A stretch of 64,000 nucleotides of DNA from Cristatella mucedo (lineage: Eukaryota > Bryozoa > Phylactolaemata > Cristatellidae): assembly GCA_009760855.2 (NCBI GenBank), contig WPIO01000010.1, positions 2,383,001 through 2,447,000 of the forward strand. The letters run 5' to 3'. The translations under genes and the position numbers were made by a program. Numbering within the stretch: the first letter of the stretch is position 1; each line of letters starts with the position of its first letter. This document shows positions 1 to 12,300 of the stretch, piece by piece. The notes below the pieces were generated by a model. It searched no databases and was not told the DNA's origin. It saw only the letters and a list, made by a program, of their open reading frames with translations.

Positions 1-1128
1 CACAATCTAGGCTTTCACTTCTATGCGGATGACACTCAGTTGTACCTTTGCTTTTATCCCTCCCAGTCTTCGAGCACCTCAAATTCTCTCAACTCACTTG
101 CTGCATGCATTGATGACATCCGCACATGGATGGCAGCAAATTTTCTAAAACTAAACGATGATAAAACTAACTTACTAGTTATGGGCAAACCCAGTGTGAT
201 TCGGAAATTGGAAAGGCTGACTCTCAAAATTGGCTCTGCCAGCATATCTCCAGTTGAATCAGCTCGAAATCTAGGTGTCATATTCCAAAGCGACCTCTCG
301 TTAGACGACCTTATCAGCTCCACAGTTAAATCTGCCTATTTTCAGCTTCATGACATTGCTAAAATTAGGGCTTGTTTAGATAAGGATACCACGTCCAAGT
401 TGGTTCATGCATTCATGACATCCCGTCTCGACTTCTGCAACTCACTGCTTACTGGCCTACCAGCATGTGCGATCAGGCGATTGCAGCTGGTGCAAAACTC
501 TGCAGCTAGGCTTGTCTGTCGTGAGCGTCGCAGTTGCCACATTACTCCACTTCTCGCCGACCTGCACTGGCTACCAGTGAGGCAACGGATTGACTTCAAG
601 GTTTTGTCGCTCACTTTTAGGTCTCTTCATTCTATGGCTCCAGCCTATCTTTCAGATATACTCCCCAATCAGGCCAAGCATCGTACCACCCGCTTTTCGG
701 AATCCAACAGTATGGAAATACCTCGTACAAACCTTAAATCCTTTGGAGACCGTGCATTTAGCTCGTATGCTCCCAAAGCCTGGAACTCCCTCCCGACCTG
801 CGTCAGAACATCCCCTGACCTGACCACATTTAAAAGGAACCTAAAAACACACCTATTTAGCACAGCATTTAGTGGGTCCCTGTGATTCGTCCTTCACGTG
901 CTTATGCGTGCTGACACCGTGCATGCTGCCACTAACCACATTTGCATGCTGACCCTGTGCATGTCACCCCTAACCATATTATTCATTTTGTTTGTTTTTC
1001 AAGCATGATTTTACTTACTATTCTATTGCATATCATTTTGCAGCAAATGTAAAGCGCCTAGAAAGAGATTAAGTTCTCTGAGGGCGCTTTATAAAGTGCA
1101 ATATTATTATTATTATTATTATTATTAT
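1..1128 (+). mobile_element. LINE family A, 3' portion of ORF2 (RT C-terminal half) with 3'UTR and ATT tail; truncated by the window edge
   Basis: From base 1 the frame is open to a TGA at 883-885. The reverse transcriptase catalytic motif FYADD is at 19-33. It is followed by [48 protein letters not shown] and the terminal [14 protein letters not shown] signature found in CR1/L2/Rex1-type (Jockey superfamily) LINEs. The 3'UTR contains repeated GCATGCTGAC-type words, then a hairpin (about 1053-1090, arms GCGCC/GGCGC and AGAGA/TCTCT) and (ATT)n from about 1101 to 1128. The frame is intact, so this is a young copy; the rest lies left of the window. Confidence 0.88.
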
Positions 1129-3194
1129 TCCTAGCCGCAAGAAAGTAACCTCGCGGCAGAGGTCATCTCATAGTTTTCACAATAACAAGACCTTACCTAT
1201 AATATCGTTGAGGATGTCATAGCACATCCTGCAAACAAAGCAGTAGGTGGACGCTAGCTGAGGCCTTATACTACAGAAGAAATGGACAGGCAGTGACTTA
1301 GGCTTATATGGGGCTCCGGTTCCACCCTGCTCCCACAGTTGGTTTCAACACGAAGAAATATGTCCGGACGGCGGTCCGAGTTGAATCAGAGGGTCCACTG
1401 CAGAAGTATCTAAACTTAACGGCCCATTGACCAGGGAATCAACGCAAGTAAGGTCAGCATGAGCACGATGTAAGCAGCGACCCACGGTAAACGAGTTCAC
1501 TGCATCTACGACTGGTATTGTCTCATATCAAATACCCTTTTTTGTGAAACGGTAACAGTACTTTGAAGAAAAAAATTAATAAAGCCACTTCCTTAATGCG
1601 TGAGGTAAGTAACTGCAACAGAGCAGACATGCATCGTCAATTTAGGGTTATTGGCTTGTCAGCATCTGGGAGGAATGCCAAGGGTCATGCATTGAAACAG
1701 GTGTCATCATGAACCCGAGATATCTAGGTGCATACCGGCAGACGTCAAGCAGATTAGGTGCTGACTTGGGCCGTCTCCTAAAATGGCCATATCCCCATTC
1801 TGCTACCTTGAGATGGCTAATTTTGCTTAAGTTACGTGAAGGGTTTTCTGGTGCTATCATCTGACTACAAAAAGTTCGACGCTTGCTGGAGGCACCTATC
1901 AGATTAAAATATATAAATTTAATAATAAATACTAATATATAAACTAAATGAACGCTGTTTTTGTTTGCAAGCTGTACGAGTACTAGCGATCTCTTGCTCA
2001 ACAGTGTGCTTAAAGAAAGCTAACCCGCGGGCACATTTCAACTAACAAGCAAAATGGTGAGAATGCTGTTGCCGGAGAAAATAACATCCCAGCAAGAAGA
2101 TGGAGTTGTAAACCCCTGAGTGTAACCCACTCGGTGAAAGAGCACTGAGTTCCCTAAAGCCATTTTCGTTCTACCAATAGCTTCTTTCACTTTCAGTGCC
2201 ATCAGCAGCAACGAATAGCTTTTAGCTATTTTTTAGCAGCGAACTAGCCTAACGCAAATGCTTAGTATGACTTCAATCAAAAAGGCTCTTTGCCGGCTTA
2301 GCAGATTAGAATTTCTCTCTAATAGCTATCTAGTAACTGAAAATACAGAACGATCGTCAGTGTACAAGATGTTCTAAGAGAAGAAATAATAATAACACAA
2401 AGTATGTCTACCCACTTGAGTTTTAAAATGCATGGCCACCACTGGCTTATTCACAGCCAATAACGCTGTGTTCTATAGCCAGCGTGCACAGGTGTACAGG
2501 GTGCACGCAGAACGTTTAGCACATTTCTGCACAGGTTGACACCAATAAGGTGCTGAAAACAGCACAGTTGCACCAACCTGAGGCAGTCATCCAGACAGTC
2601 GCGGTGAGTGCGACCGCGAGTTGTGGTGCCATGCTTCTGTGACTGCTGCTACCATAGTTGGCATGGCACAAAAGGCAGCAGATGTAGTACAGACTAAGGC
2701 AACACCACACATGAAAGTAGATTAACCGCTGGCAGGCAGACAGTCACAAGACACCGACACGTTATGGGATATGATGCCCACAGTTCAGTGCAAAATCATA
2801 CATAAATCACGGTGCCGTACATAGATAAACACCGATCGGGGATAAAACCGTCAGATTGGCTGTGACAGATAACTGCAGGAAGGAGCTGACTGACGTCACA
2901 CATGGTGTGTAAACTAAATTTGCCTGTTACGGCAGCCGCTGATCGTACTTTCTCCAACTGACTGATCAACGTTCTTTACCAGACGTGGCTCGCAGGTCAG
3001 CCAAAGTCTTGGCGCACAGGGAAGTCCCTCGTCCAGCACCCATACTGGACCGTCGTTGATGGGAGCAAAGGAAAAGCCCGACACGAGACTGTGGGCCTCC
3101 GAAGAATGGCTAAAGGCGGCATTGTCCAAGTCATAAATTAATGGCAACTGTTGGCTGCTGTCCTCTCGAGCGTTGTAGTAGTAGTAGTAGTAGC

Positions 3195-3232
<38 letters not shown>

Positions 3233-3369
3233 CAGTAGTAGTAGTAGTAGTAGTAGTAGCAGTAGTAGCAGTGGTACCAGGATTACATAAACAACCCGGG
3301 TTGCCCAAAGAGCGATTCTAGCAGGTACTTGGTACCTAAAGACAGAGTGAGTACGCTCTCAATTCCATA
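1129..3369. other. Region between LINE A and the DNAJ stop codon: no gene recognised
   Basis: Apart from the (TAG)n repeat at 3,175-3,274 I see nothing assignable. Minus-strand frames at 1,648-2,001 and 2,914-3,147 have no recognisable domain. The right part is probably the DNAJ 3'UTR. No convincing polyadenylation site can be pinned down. Confidence 0.5.
3175..3274 (+). repeat. (TAG)n trinucleotide microsatellite
   Basis: About 100 bp of GTAGTAGTAG with interspersed AGCAGT interruptions, just downstream of the DNAJ stop codon (3370), so probably in its 3'UTR or 3' flank. Confidence 0.95.
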
Positions 3370-6300
3370 TCAGCTGTATATCTTGTCCAGCAATTCGCAA
3401 TTAGGCATGGCCATCTCCGACGCTTTCTCATAACCAACGCCGTCACCCAGCTGCCTACTCCTCCACATCATGGTATTTTCTGTAAATACAGAAAATGTGG
3501 GCAATGTCAACGGCAGCAGCAACAGCGCAATGGAGAGAGTCCCAGGCTAACAGTCACAACATAGAAACACCCCCGGCTCTTAATTTATGTCTAAAATATG
3601 AAATGTTACTGAGCGCCAAGAGCACTGCACTTCCTGCTGAAGCAGGAAGCTAGAACGTTTATAACACGAAGTGCTATCAAAAGTGAATGCCTTCACATGC
3701 TACCTGTCATTCATAGCGGCTTACTCAAGTAACAGCCAGAATCAGCATAATCTGCAGGCAGCACAGCAAAGCTTGTTTGCACTTACTAGTCATCCGCTCC
3801 CTGTAACACTCGTTCTTTAGGTTGCTGACGTAAGTGTTTTCGATTTCCCGCTCCACACTTTTGAGAGTGCTCCCTTGGTAATTTTGACTGAAGTCCTCTT
3901 TTACGAAATATTTCACTTTCAGGTTACGTGTGGCCATTTGGTGAGGATACTTGCTGAAAGTAGTAAGAGAACATGTTCTGTCGGCATCGATTATACATCG
4001 ATTACATCGACGATTGACCCTGTGCCCATTGCTTAGTGATCCATTAAGTATGCTGAAGGTAGAAAGCCTAGTCAACTTAAAAAAAGGATAACTAAAAGAG
4101 ACATGTAGTAACCAAATGGGTGCGAATCGAGCTAGGTCAACAAAGTACCCAAGCAATTACTATAGAAAGACATCATAAGGCCTAATGATGAAAGACGTCA
4201 TAAGGCCCTGCTTTTGTGCTGCCAGGTGTGTGCACCCTTATTGATAGGGTGGCCGTGCTTCACAGTATTCATACTTATAACGATGAGAGCAACCATGATT
4301 GACACTATTACAACAAAATGAGCCTCTGCATGCCTACTATCTGTCCAAAAAACAACACATAACGTAAGAATGACATCAGTCGATGATACATTCTCACACT
4401 GCTGTCGGTTACCGGTGAGGGTTACCTTTAATGGAAAAGTGCAGTACGTAAACCGCATTGCACATTTACAGTACCCTTTCTCTGGCCTCTCCGATCCGGC
4501 TTTGGCATTAATTCTGGACGATCGCCATGGATCTTCCCGATCCTCCAATCCAGACACATAACATAACGATGTAATATTTTAAGGTGTTAGCCTCTGGCAT
4601 ATGAGGTAACAGGCTCATTTTTAAAGGCAGCAAGCTATTTTTCTGTCTTTCATATCAGTGCTCATAAGCTGATGCAACATAAGGCTTCACCAGTATCATG
4701 TAAACCCAGCTGTCTCTTTAGCCATTTAGGTTCTTTTCGAATCCTATTATGCTTTAACAGACTCACACAATGATAGTGATAGTTAATTAGCCCTTTAATT
4801 AAATTAATTAATTTCATAATAATAATAATAATAATAATTAAGTTAATTAAATAGTGATCGCTAATTAGCCCCACACACCCACAACTTTAAAGTGAATTGC
4901 GATTTTAACAAAGTATTCACTTTTCCCATTTTTGTCTTCGAATCCTTCTGCTAGTGGCATTTACATGGCAATGCACGATCACTATTCGCAGGGCACTGTA
5001 CAAGGTCATGGAATCAATCTGCTGGTTCGGATAGCTATAAGCAAAAAGAAAAATGGCCTTATTTTTATAGCAGCATATGTCCCTTGAGTGCTATCACACT
5101 GCCAGCAGCAGGAGTGATCCAGCTTCACTGCACAGCCTTCTGCCGGCTGCTATGCTGTGCATTTGCGCTGAACACGTGTCGCCAGTCTAGGGGTGCCTAG
5201 TAGAGGAGCAAAAACCTTTGAAATCTTATTAATATAACGAACTAGTGGTAACAAAAAATCCATTTCAGTTAACCTAGAACAGCACTCTTCCAAAAGCACA
5301 CCCAGCATTACACTCATGCTAGGCAGCTATTGAGGAAGCTAGTGGGGTTTCTCCGGTTGTTGGCTCAGCCACACTGCAATCCATTTCAACGATCCTATGT
5401 GCCACCGGCAATATCTAGATGGTCAAGAGATCCAAAAACTCCATGGCTATGAAGCCATGGAGTACATACGATCAATGCGAGTTAATTTTGATTATCACCA
5501 TGCCTGGTTTCAAAATGACGACCCGTGTATGGTCTGAGGGAGTTTCTACGGTCTTCGGTATCTCAAAAATGGGTATTTCCAGCCAGCTTGTAATGTTCGT
5601 TGGACATTGTCAGCTCAAAACCCCAGTGGACAAAACTAGCATATATACGAGTCCAGAAAGACGATCCGACAGTATGACATTTACTTGCCGACATTCTGAT
5701 ATGAAACTAATTTAACCTAGAATGAATTATTGGGTGTCTAGATGGGAACTTAAGGAACTCTGGCAAACACCAACTGATGACATAAGTTGCAACATAATGG
5801 CAAAAGCAATGTCCTCCTACATATATGCCCCTTAGTGGCTTATAGCGCTTGGCAAGGGTGATACCACTGTCAAATACAACGAAAAGTCATACAAACTAAT
5901 GCTTACACACAGCTGCAAAAAATCCTTGCAGTATGACAGCAGCTGCATTGGCTGAAACTCCATTCGGTTAATTAGATGGTTTTCTTCAATGCCAAAACTT
6001 GGTAAAGTTAGGTATATACCGAATACATTTATTGCCAGCCCAAAAACACACACTTGCTGTTGGTATGCATGCATTTAGTGCGACGTTCCACAACAATTCG
6101 TTACGACCTTTCCTATCTGGCCGGCCATTAGGACAAGCTTTTTGTTGTCTCTTTGGCTGCAGCACATTCCACAAAACCTCAGCTTTACTGAAAAGATCGG
6201 CTTCTGGTAGATGGCCGAACATCCCGACACTGACGCCTGCCGATACCGTCCCATGAACTTTCTGTGGGTTCTGAACAGGCGGCTAGGTGAGGCACTGCAG

Positions 6301-9300
6301 CAGCACCATACTGGGTTCGTCAAAAAATTACTTTACTCAAGCTGGATTTCACAGCTCAAACACTCTGTTTGGATGTTCATTATATTTGGCAGCAAGATAA
6401 CCCTACTCACACTGCCAGGCCAGCGAAGCACTTTGTGACGAATCCTTATGTGCTGCTGATGAAGCAGTCCAGCCAGTCACTTGATTGAAACGCCACAGAA
6501 CAACTATGGGACGATTTCGAGAGGTGGCTGAGAATTCGGCCTAAACCACTGGCTCACTTTTTACGCACAACTCAGGTGGCTTCCATGCCTGGCCAGACAA
6601 GGTAGGTCATTAAGAAGCTTGTCGCCTCTAGGTCAAACAAGAAAGGTCATACAGAATCTCGGTGGGACGTCACAGTAAACGCATACATACCAACAGTAAA
6701 AGTGCTCGTTTTTGGGCTGCTAATAAATATGCACTTATGCTGCGCATAACTTTAGCATGCCTGATATCGTAGAAAAACCCCCTTATTACCCGAACGGAGT
6801 TTAAACCACGGCAGTTTCGGCCATACTGCAAGGATTTTTTGCGGCTGAGAGTATATTGAAGACAAGGCAAAACAGCAGGGCTAAGTACACGTAGGTTGCA
6901 ACGCACAGAACACGACCGAAGATTTATTCTCGTAGGGCAAGAGAGCAATTTCACATCGCAACTCACCAAGTGAAACTTCAAGGAAGAAATGGGTACATAC
7001 CTGGTTTTCGAAAAGCTGTAAGGCGAGTCGCCGACATAGCCGATGCTGAGTACAGACATGACAATAAGGATGATTATAGGTGCAAGCTGAAGCAACATGT
7101 GAACAGGGCTCTAAAAATGATTGTCAAAAAAAGATGAATCAGCAAAGATGAATGACAGCAGCTGGACTGCAGCCTGCCTTTAAAACAGCATCCAGTTAGA
7201 GCCGAGTGCCACACACTATATTGTGCCAGCCATATTTTCAGCATGGCTATTGCTGAAATTCACTGATGGCACACGAGCTCGGCTATATGTTACTCGACAT
7301 AGTAGAGGAGCGTGCTCACCCAGCGCTATTTTATTTAGAAATTTCAGCAGATGAAGCCATTATTTTTCGCAAGCAGCAATTGCATATCACAATTAGTGGA
7401 GTCTCGGTATTTTCATGAAAGCTCTGTTTTGATAGGATACTATAATTATCTTGAATAAACAAGCTGCTCATGCAGATAGATTGTAAAATATTAGAAGCAA
7501 ATCTTGATGCTAATTTTGGAACAGAGCTGACAATTGGTGCATTACTATCTCAAATAGCTTATATAAGCAATTTCGATTGCCTGCTTTATATGCTTACATC
7601 TGTTTTAGCTTAATGCATTGCGGTAATGAGAAATTACACTATTTCCTGCGACGAAAAAATTAAGTCAAAGGTGCACCTTTACGACAGTGGTTTCCATACT
7701 TTTTCCATACTTAGGTTATGACCCATTCGACGTTTTCGTGGATGATCATAAGGGTTCAAGTGGAAAAGTTACTGGGAAAATGTGTGAATGATTCCGGATG
7801 TCCCAGCACGAAGGTCCTTAAAAATGACTTTTCAACATGGACAGCAGCTGAGCTTTTGAACCTCCTCATCCTCCCCCCCCCCCTGTGGCACCTTCAGCAG
7901 CAGGCCTGTTAAGGTCAGCAACAATGCTGCTGCCAATAGCAGGCCAATCCTACCTACTCCGGATTCAGTGATAAAAGAGATAACCGTACGACCTCACAGA
8001 CAGCCTCACCTTGTATTACCCTGTTGATCAGGAGGGGTGTCTCTGATTTCATACTGACGTCAGAATGGTTGACTTTGCCCCCTCAGCCCAACCGTTAAAA
8101 GAAACCTACCCGGATAAAGGAAGAACCTAAAAGCTGTTAACCATAAAGGAGGATTCCACCCTCACAGAGTAAAGTCGTTCATCGAACTCAACAGGCCCAA
8201 CACTATGCCCACATTACATAGAGGCACTGATCCGTGGTTGGATGTCGTGAAGGCTTTCTTATTAGAATTGTTTGGGGGAAATTGAAACTTACTAATTCAT
8301 TGGTTTTTTAAACCTATCCTTGTTGCAATTTAACAGCAAATCGTCTTACTAGTTTTTTAGTTAGCAAGATAGATAAGATAAAAGGCGATCCCTAAGATCC
8401 CTCGGGACTATTCATCCTCAGTTCCTTTCAGAACCTTACTGTTCATCTTCCAGCTTGCCACTAATGACCTTATTTCGAAGGTAATCTACCAATCCTAAAA
8501 TGACTAACACACAATCTCCAGTTATCAGTTAGACAAAAAAAAATAGATGTTCTTGTAAGCTACGGTATCCCTAATTGATGGGCACGCCTACTCATGTCAT
8601 ACAAAAGATTCGGTGGATGTCCGATAGGGATACCACCATTTTGTGAGTATTTCGGATACCTTCATTATTCTTGAATGGCCGGGCCACTAATAACGATAAG
8701 GTGGCTTCACCTACCTGATATGGTGTACCTGAGGATTGGGATCAAGAAGGCTATTGACTGATTCACTGATTCTGGCGAGTGTACATTGGAGACAAATGCG
8801 ATCAATGAATGAGCCAAAGGAAGAGAAGACTGTAGCCCCTTTTAAACCAGTAGCATGCACCATTCTGGGGGACGGGGCAAGGTTCAACTTCTCGATAAAG
8901 AGTTCGGCCCCCTCAAGCACCTTCAAGCTCTAAATTCATTAATCGTGGGCTATAAGACCTAGCACTACTTTCAGGACTAGGCATCAAGATTGCACTAGTA
9001 CTGCTTTCTAGTTGAAACAAAACACAAGTATTGCATAGGCACAGCTAAATTGATAACATAGCACTCACAACAATCTTACGATCCGGTGCATACAGTGTAT
9101 AATTCAGGCATTAAAAGACCTGTGCTTACAGCAAGAAAGCATCCTTTATAAACAGAACATCGGCATAATTAATGCCTACTATACTTGCTTAAAACTTAAG
9201 CTGCTAACCAAGAACAAATACTAACCTCTTCATTCACCCTGTACTGACGACGAAACGTGTGAGCTGTTCCATTAGCATGGTGATGCTGCCGTCTCGATAC

Positions 9301-12300
9301 ATTACCTAAGATGGAAAACATCCAAATAATCACGGTTCTGCTCTCTTGCGCAAACAAGAAGATCCCAATAGCTACGCATTTGCCAAAGGCACACCTGTTG
9401 GAAAGCCACCACCAAAGAACATATTAAATAGTTGCTCAGGTGTTATATCTGCCTCGAAGCCATGTGAGTAGTCACTCCACTCTTCATGAGCTGAGTGCAT
9501 TGACCTGCTATTACTATCCTCGTGACCGTATGCATCATACTTCCTTCTCTTATCTGTATCACTCAGGACGGCAAATGCATTGCCAATGGCTACAACGAAA
9601 AGAGAAAACAAAAAATGCTTAGAGCTGATGTCACTAAAAATGGTGCATATAAATCTCCGTGAATAGATATATAAATAACTATTAATAGATCTAGTTGATT
9701 ACTGTACATATACACTCTAGGCCGGCAACTATTACCTTCCTTGATGCTTTTTTGTTGTGTGTTGCCACACTAATACCGGCTGCCTTTGTACCAAGGCAGA
9801 CTAATTAGCATCCACACTTCGCTGTTTGCTCATACCGAGCCTGACTATACTTCTTAATACTAAAGATGCATTACGTCCACTCAGCTGTGGTTAATACGGA
9901 AGTGTAAGCACATAGGAAAGTATAAACTCCGTGACTCAACTGCCAATAAATGAAAGAACTGGGCAAAAGACAGCCACGGCAAGTGGCAATGTCTTTGAAA
10001 AATGGCAAGAGATGAGACAGGATTAGAGACACTGACCCCAATCTAATTGCTGCCACAAAAAGGTAAGGGGCCGGTGCTGAAGCAAGCAGAACAGATTCCT
10101 TTCACATGCATTTTATTTTGAAAAACAAAATGATCAAGACAGGCTATAGCAAAATTAAAACAATAGGCTCAACATGCTTTTTTAAACTTTTTTCAGACCG
10201 AATGAACACTCACCGAGATACTATACCCTAATCATAGGGTGTGCGCCCTCCCCTTTACCTCACACATCACCTATGCTGGCCGGTGTGAACAGAACATGTC
10301 TGCGGGTTCAAGCCCGAGACCCGTGTATGCAAGAGCGTGCCTAAATTTGAAATAAGAAAGCACAAAACAAGATGGCCGCCGGACTCGGCAAAAAACTAGT
10401 GCTGTAGTCACACACGCCAACGAAATCAGTGGACAGAATGCTCAATGTAACGAGTCACACACATTTTGGTTGTGACCAGTGGAATACCAACAAAACGGAC
10501 AGCAGCATACAAGCAATAGATTACATAAGAGCACTAGTTGTCTTCAACTCCCAGATAATTTCGAGAAAAGCTACAAGTGAAGTGTTTTGAGAAAATTCCT
10601 TAAGCAGTCGTGCACTGTCATACACTGGTAGCCTAGCCGTTAGCACAACTGACGGCACTGGCTTCGACAATGGAAAGCTAGTGGTGAAAATATGAAGGTG
10701 CACCACTTCAGATGATAAAAATACTCTTGAACGTGATTATTTCTGTACTATGCAAAAGAAGAATATGGAGCAGCTTGCTAAAATGATGAGACCATCTTGA
10801 CAACTAGTAAGGTTTGAGTTGTACAGGGGAAACAGCATCACTACACGGCCAATCAAATAGCTCTTCAGTATACCGTAGGGCCTGACATGGCATCCACACT
10901 CAAGGATACAAATCTTCCCAGTATGGCCGACACTGCTGTGGCTGTAGATTCGTTCGGGTAATATGAGGTTTTTCAACGATGCCGGGCATATAAAGGTATG
11001 CAGAACGTGTGGAAATCTTTATTGACAGCCCAAAAACAAATACAAGCTAGCTGTATGTATTCCTTTAGTGTGATGAAGCAACTGCTCAAGGCTGACCTGA
11101 TCGGGACTAAAATAACACGATACATCCATGTTATTGTGGTAACTTACCTATTTGTTCAGGTCCATTGCATCCAAGCCATGGAGTAATCTACCATTGTTTA
11201 CACCCATTTACTGATGTGTCCCACTCCAGGGCTCATTAACAAAACCATGTCATTAGTTGCAGCAGAGAGAGGTGGCTAACAGGTGTCTGAGCTAAGTGTG
11301 ACGCCGGGAAGAAAGTCCACGTTTCCCACATGCACAGTCGACACAGGCATTGATTTCTGGACACGTGGGTCTCTGGAATCAAGTACCTTACCAAACTCAA
11401 GTCTAGGAACTTTATCAATGCAGTCGCAAGAAAATCTTCGCACCCCTTAATCCTCAGGGTTCATGCTCGCTAGAGCATAAACCAAAGCTGCTAATCATCT
11501 GGGGAACTCCGGCCAGGCGGGGTTTTTCCAAGCACATTGTCTTGGCAGGCTATAGCAATCATGAGATTTGACGATGACCTGGGATTCGCGAGTTCACCGT
11601 TCGATATAATGACAACACATTTACTAGATCGGACTGGATCGATGGCACAAGCAGCTGGATCTGGTCTGGCCAAAGACCAACGCCATGAGTGACCGGCTGG
11701 CTCATTAAGATGGTAGCACTGCAAAATTGACAAGACACGAGTCGAGTTCTTGCACAGATATAAGGATGCTATAGGGATCGATACTAGAAAAGATACGGTC
11801 AATAGGTGGTTTGCTTGGAGAGCCAACTTCCAGCGGATTGCAAAAACCCAGGCCATCACAAAGCAGACCTCTTACAGCGGACCTCAGACAACTACCATTG
11901 GACAGAAGACTTAAATTCTGTTTCATGGACAGACTAAAGCAAGTTCACAATATCTCCTAAAGGAAAGCAACACGGGGGTTAGCTGAGAGGTGTCAAGGCT
12001 TGACTACCTTCAACCTATAGTGAAGTTAGGTGACAAATCGATGTCGGTTTGGGGCTGCTTTACCGAGAAGGGTGTCAGAGGTCTGCAATCGAGGGTATTA
12101 TGACCAACAAGTATATATTCAGGTGGTCAAGCAAGTTGAATTGCAAAGCACAACACACTGCTTTTGGATCGGTATATCTGGCAGCACGATAACGATGCTA
12201 AGCCCTTAGCTAGGTCAGTAAAGCAATTTCTTTGAGTAACTCGGTGTGGCACTGATGCAGTGGCCCAGCCAGTCGTCGGATCTGAACCCCATAGAGCATG

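Larger units (their letters stand above)
3370..7110 (-). other. DNAJB12: Transmembrane and C-terminal (DUF1977-like) exons of the DNAJ gene
   Basis: Exon 7110-7001 starts [13 protein letters not shown] and encodes a hydrophobic helix followed by DSPYSFSKT, as in DNAJB12. Exon 3953-3787 encodes [20 protein letters not shown] and [13 protein letters not shown], the conserved luminal/C-terminal block. The last exon, 3479-3370, begins with AA that completes a Lys codon and ends at a TGA at 3372-3370. The 2.9 kb intron 3954-7000 contains a 946 bp Tc1-like element whose right end lies only about 150 bp from exon 7110-7001. The last exon is short and lies in a frame without long ORFs; it was recognised by its C-terminal signature and phase. 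Confidence 0.88.

Noticed and set aside
2914-3147. Minus-strand frame downstream of the DNAJ gene with protein-like composition, and a TLADLRATS tail in another frame resembling the DNAJB12 C-terminus
   Set aside because: The true last exon (3,479-3,370) was found with matching phase and the stronger MAMPNCELL signature; the similarity is coincidental.
3177-3270. TAG array considered as a CRISPR-like or regulatory repeat
   Set aside because: Plain trinucleotide microsatellite with no spacer structure, in a eukaryotic genome.
7200-7290. AGCCGAG...CTCGGCT hairpin as a MITE
   Set aside because: Only the outermost 7-12 bp pair well; no target duplication and no second copy seen.
10295-10325. 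Possible tRNA gene B box (CGGGTTCAAGCCCGAG)
   Set aside because: No acceptor stem, no A box at the right distance and no SINE body; insufficient for a call.
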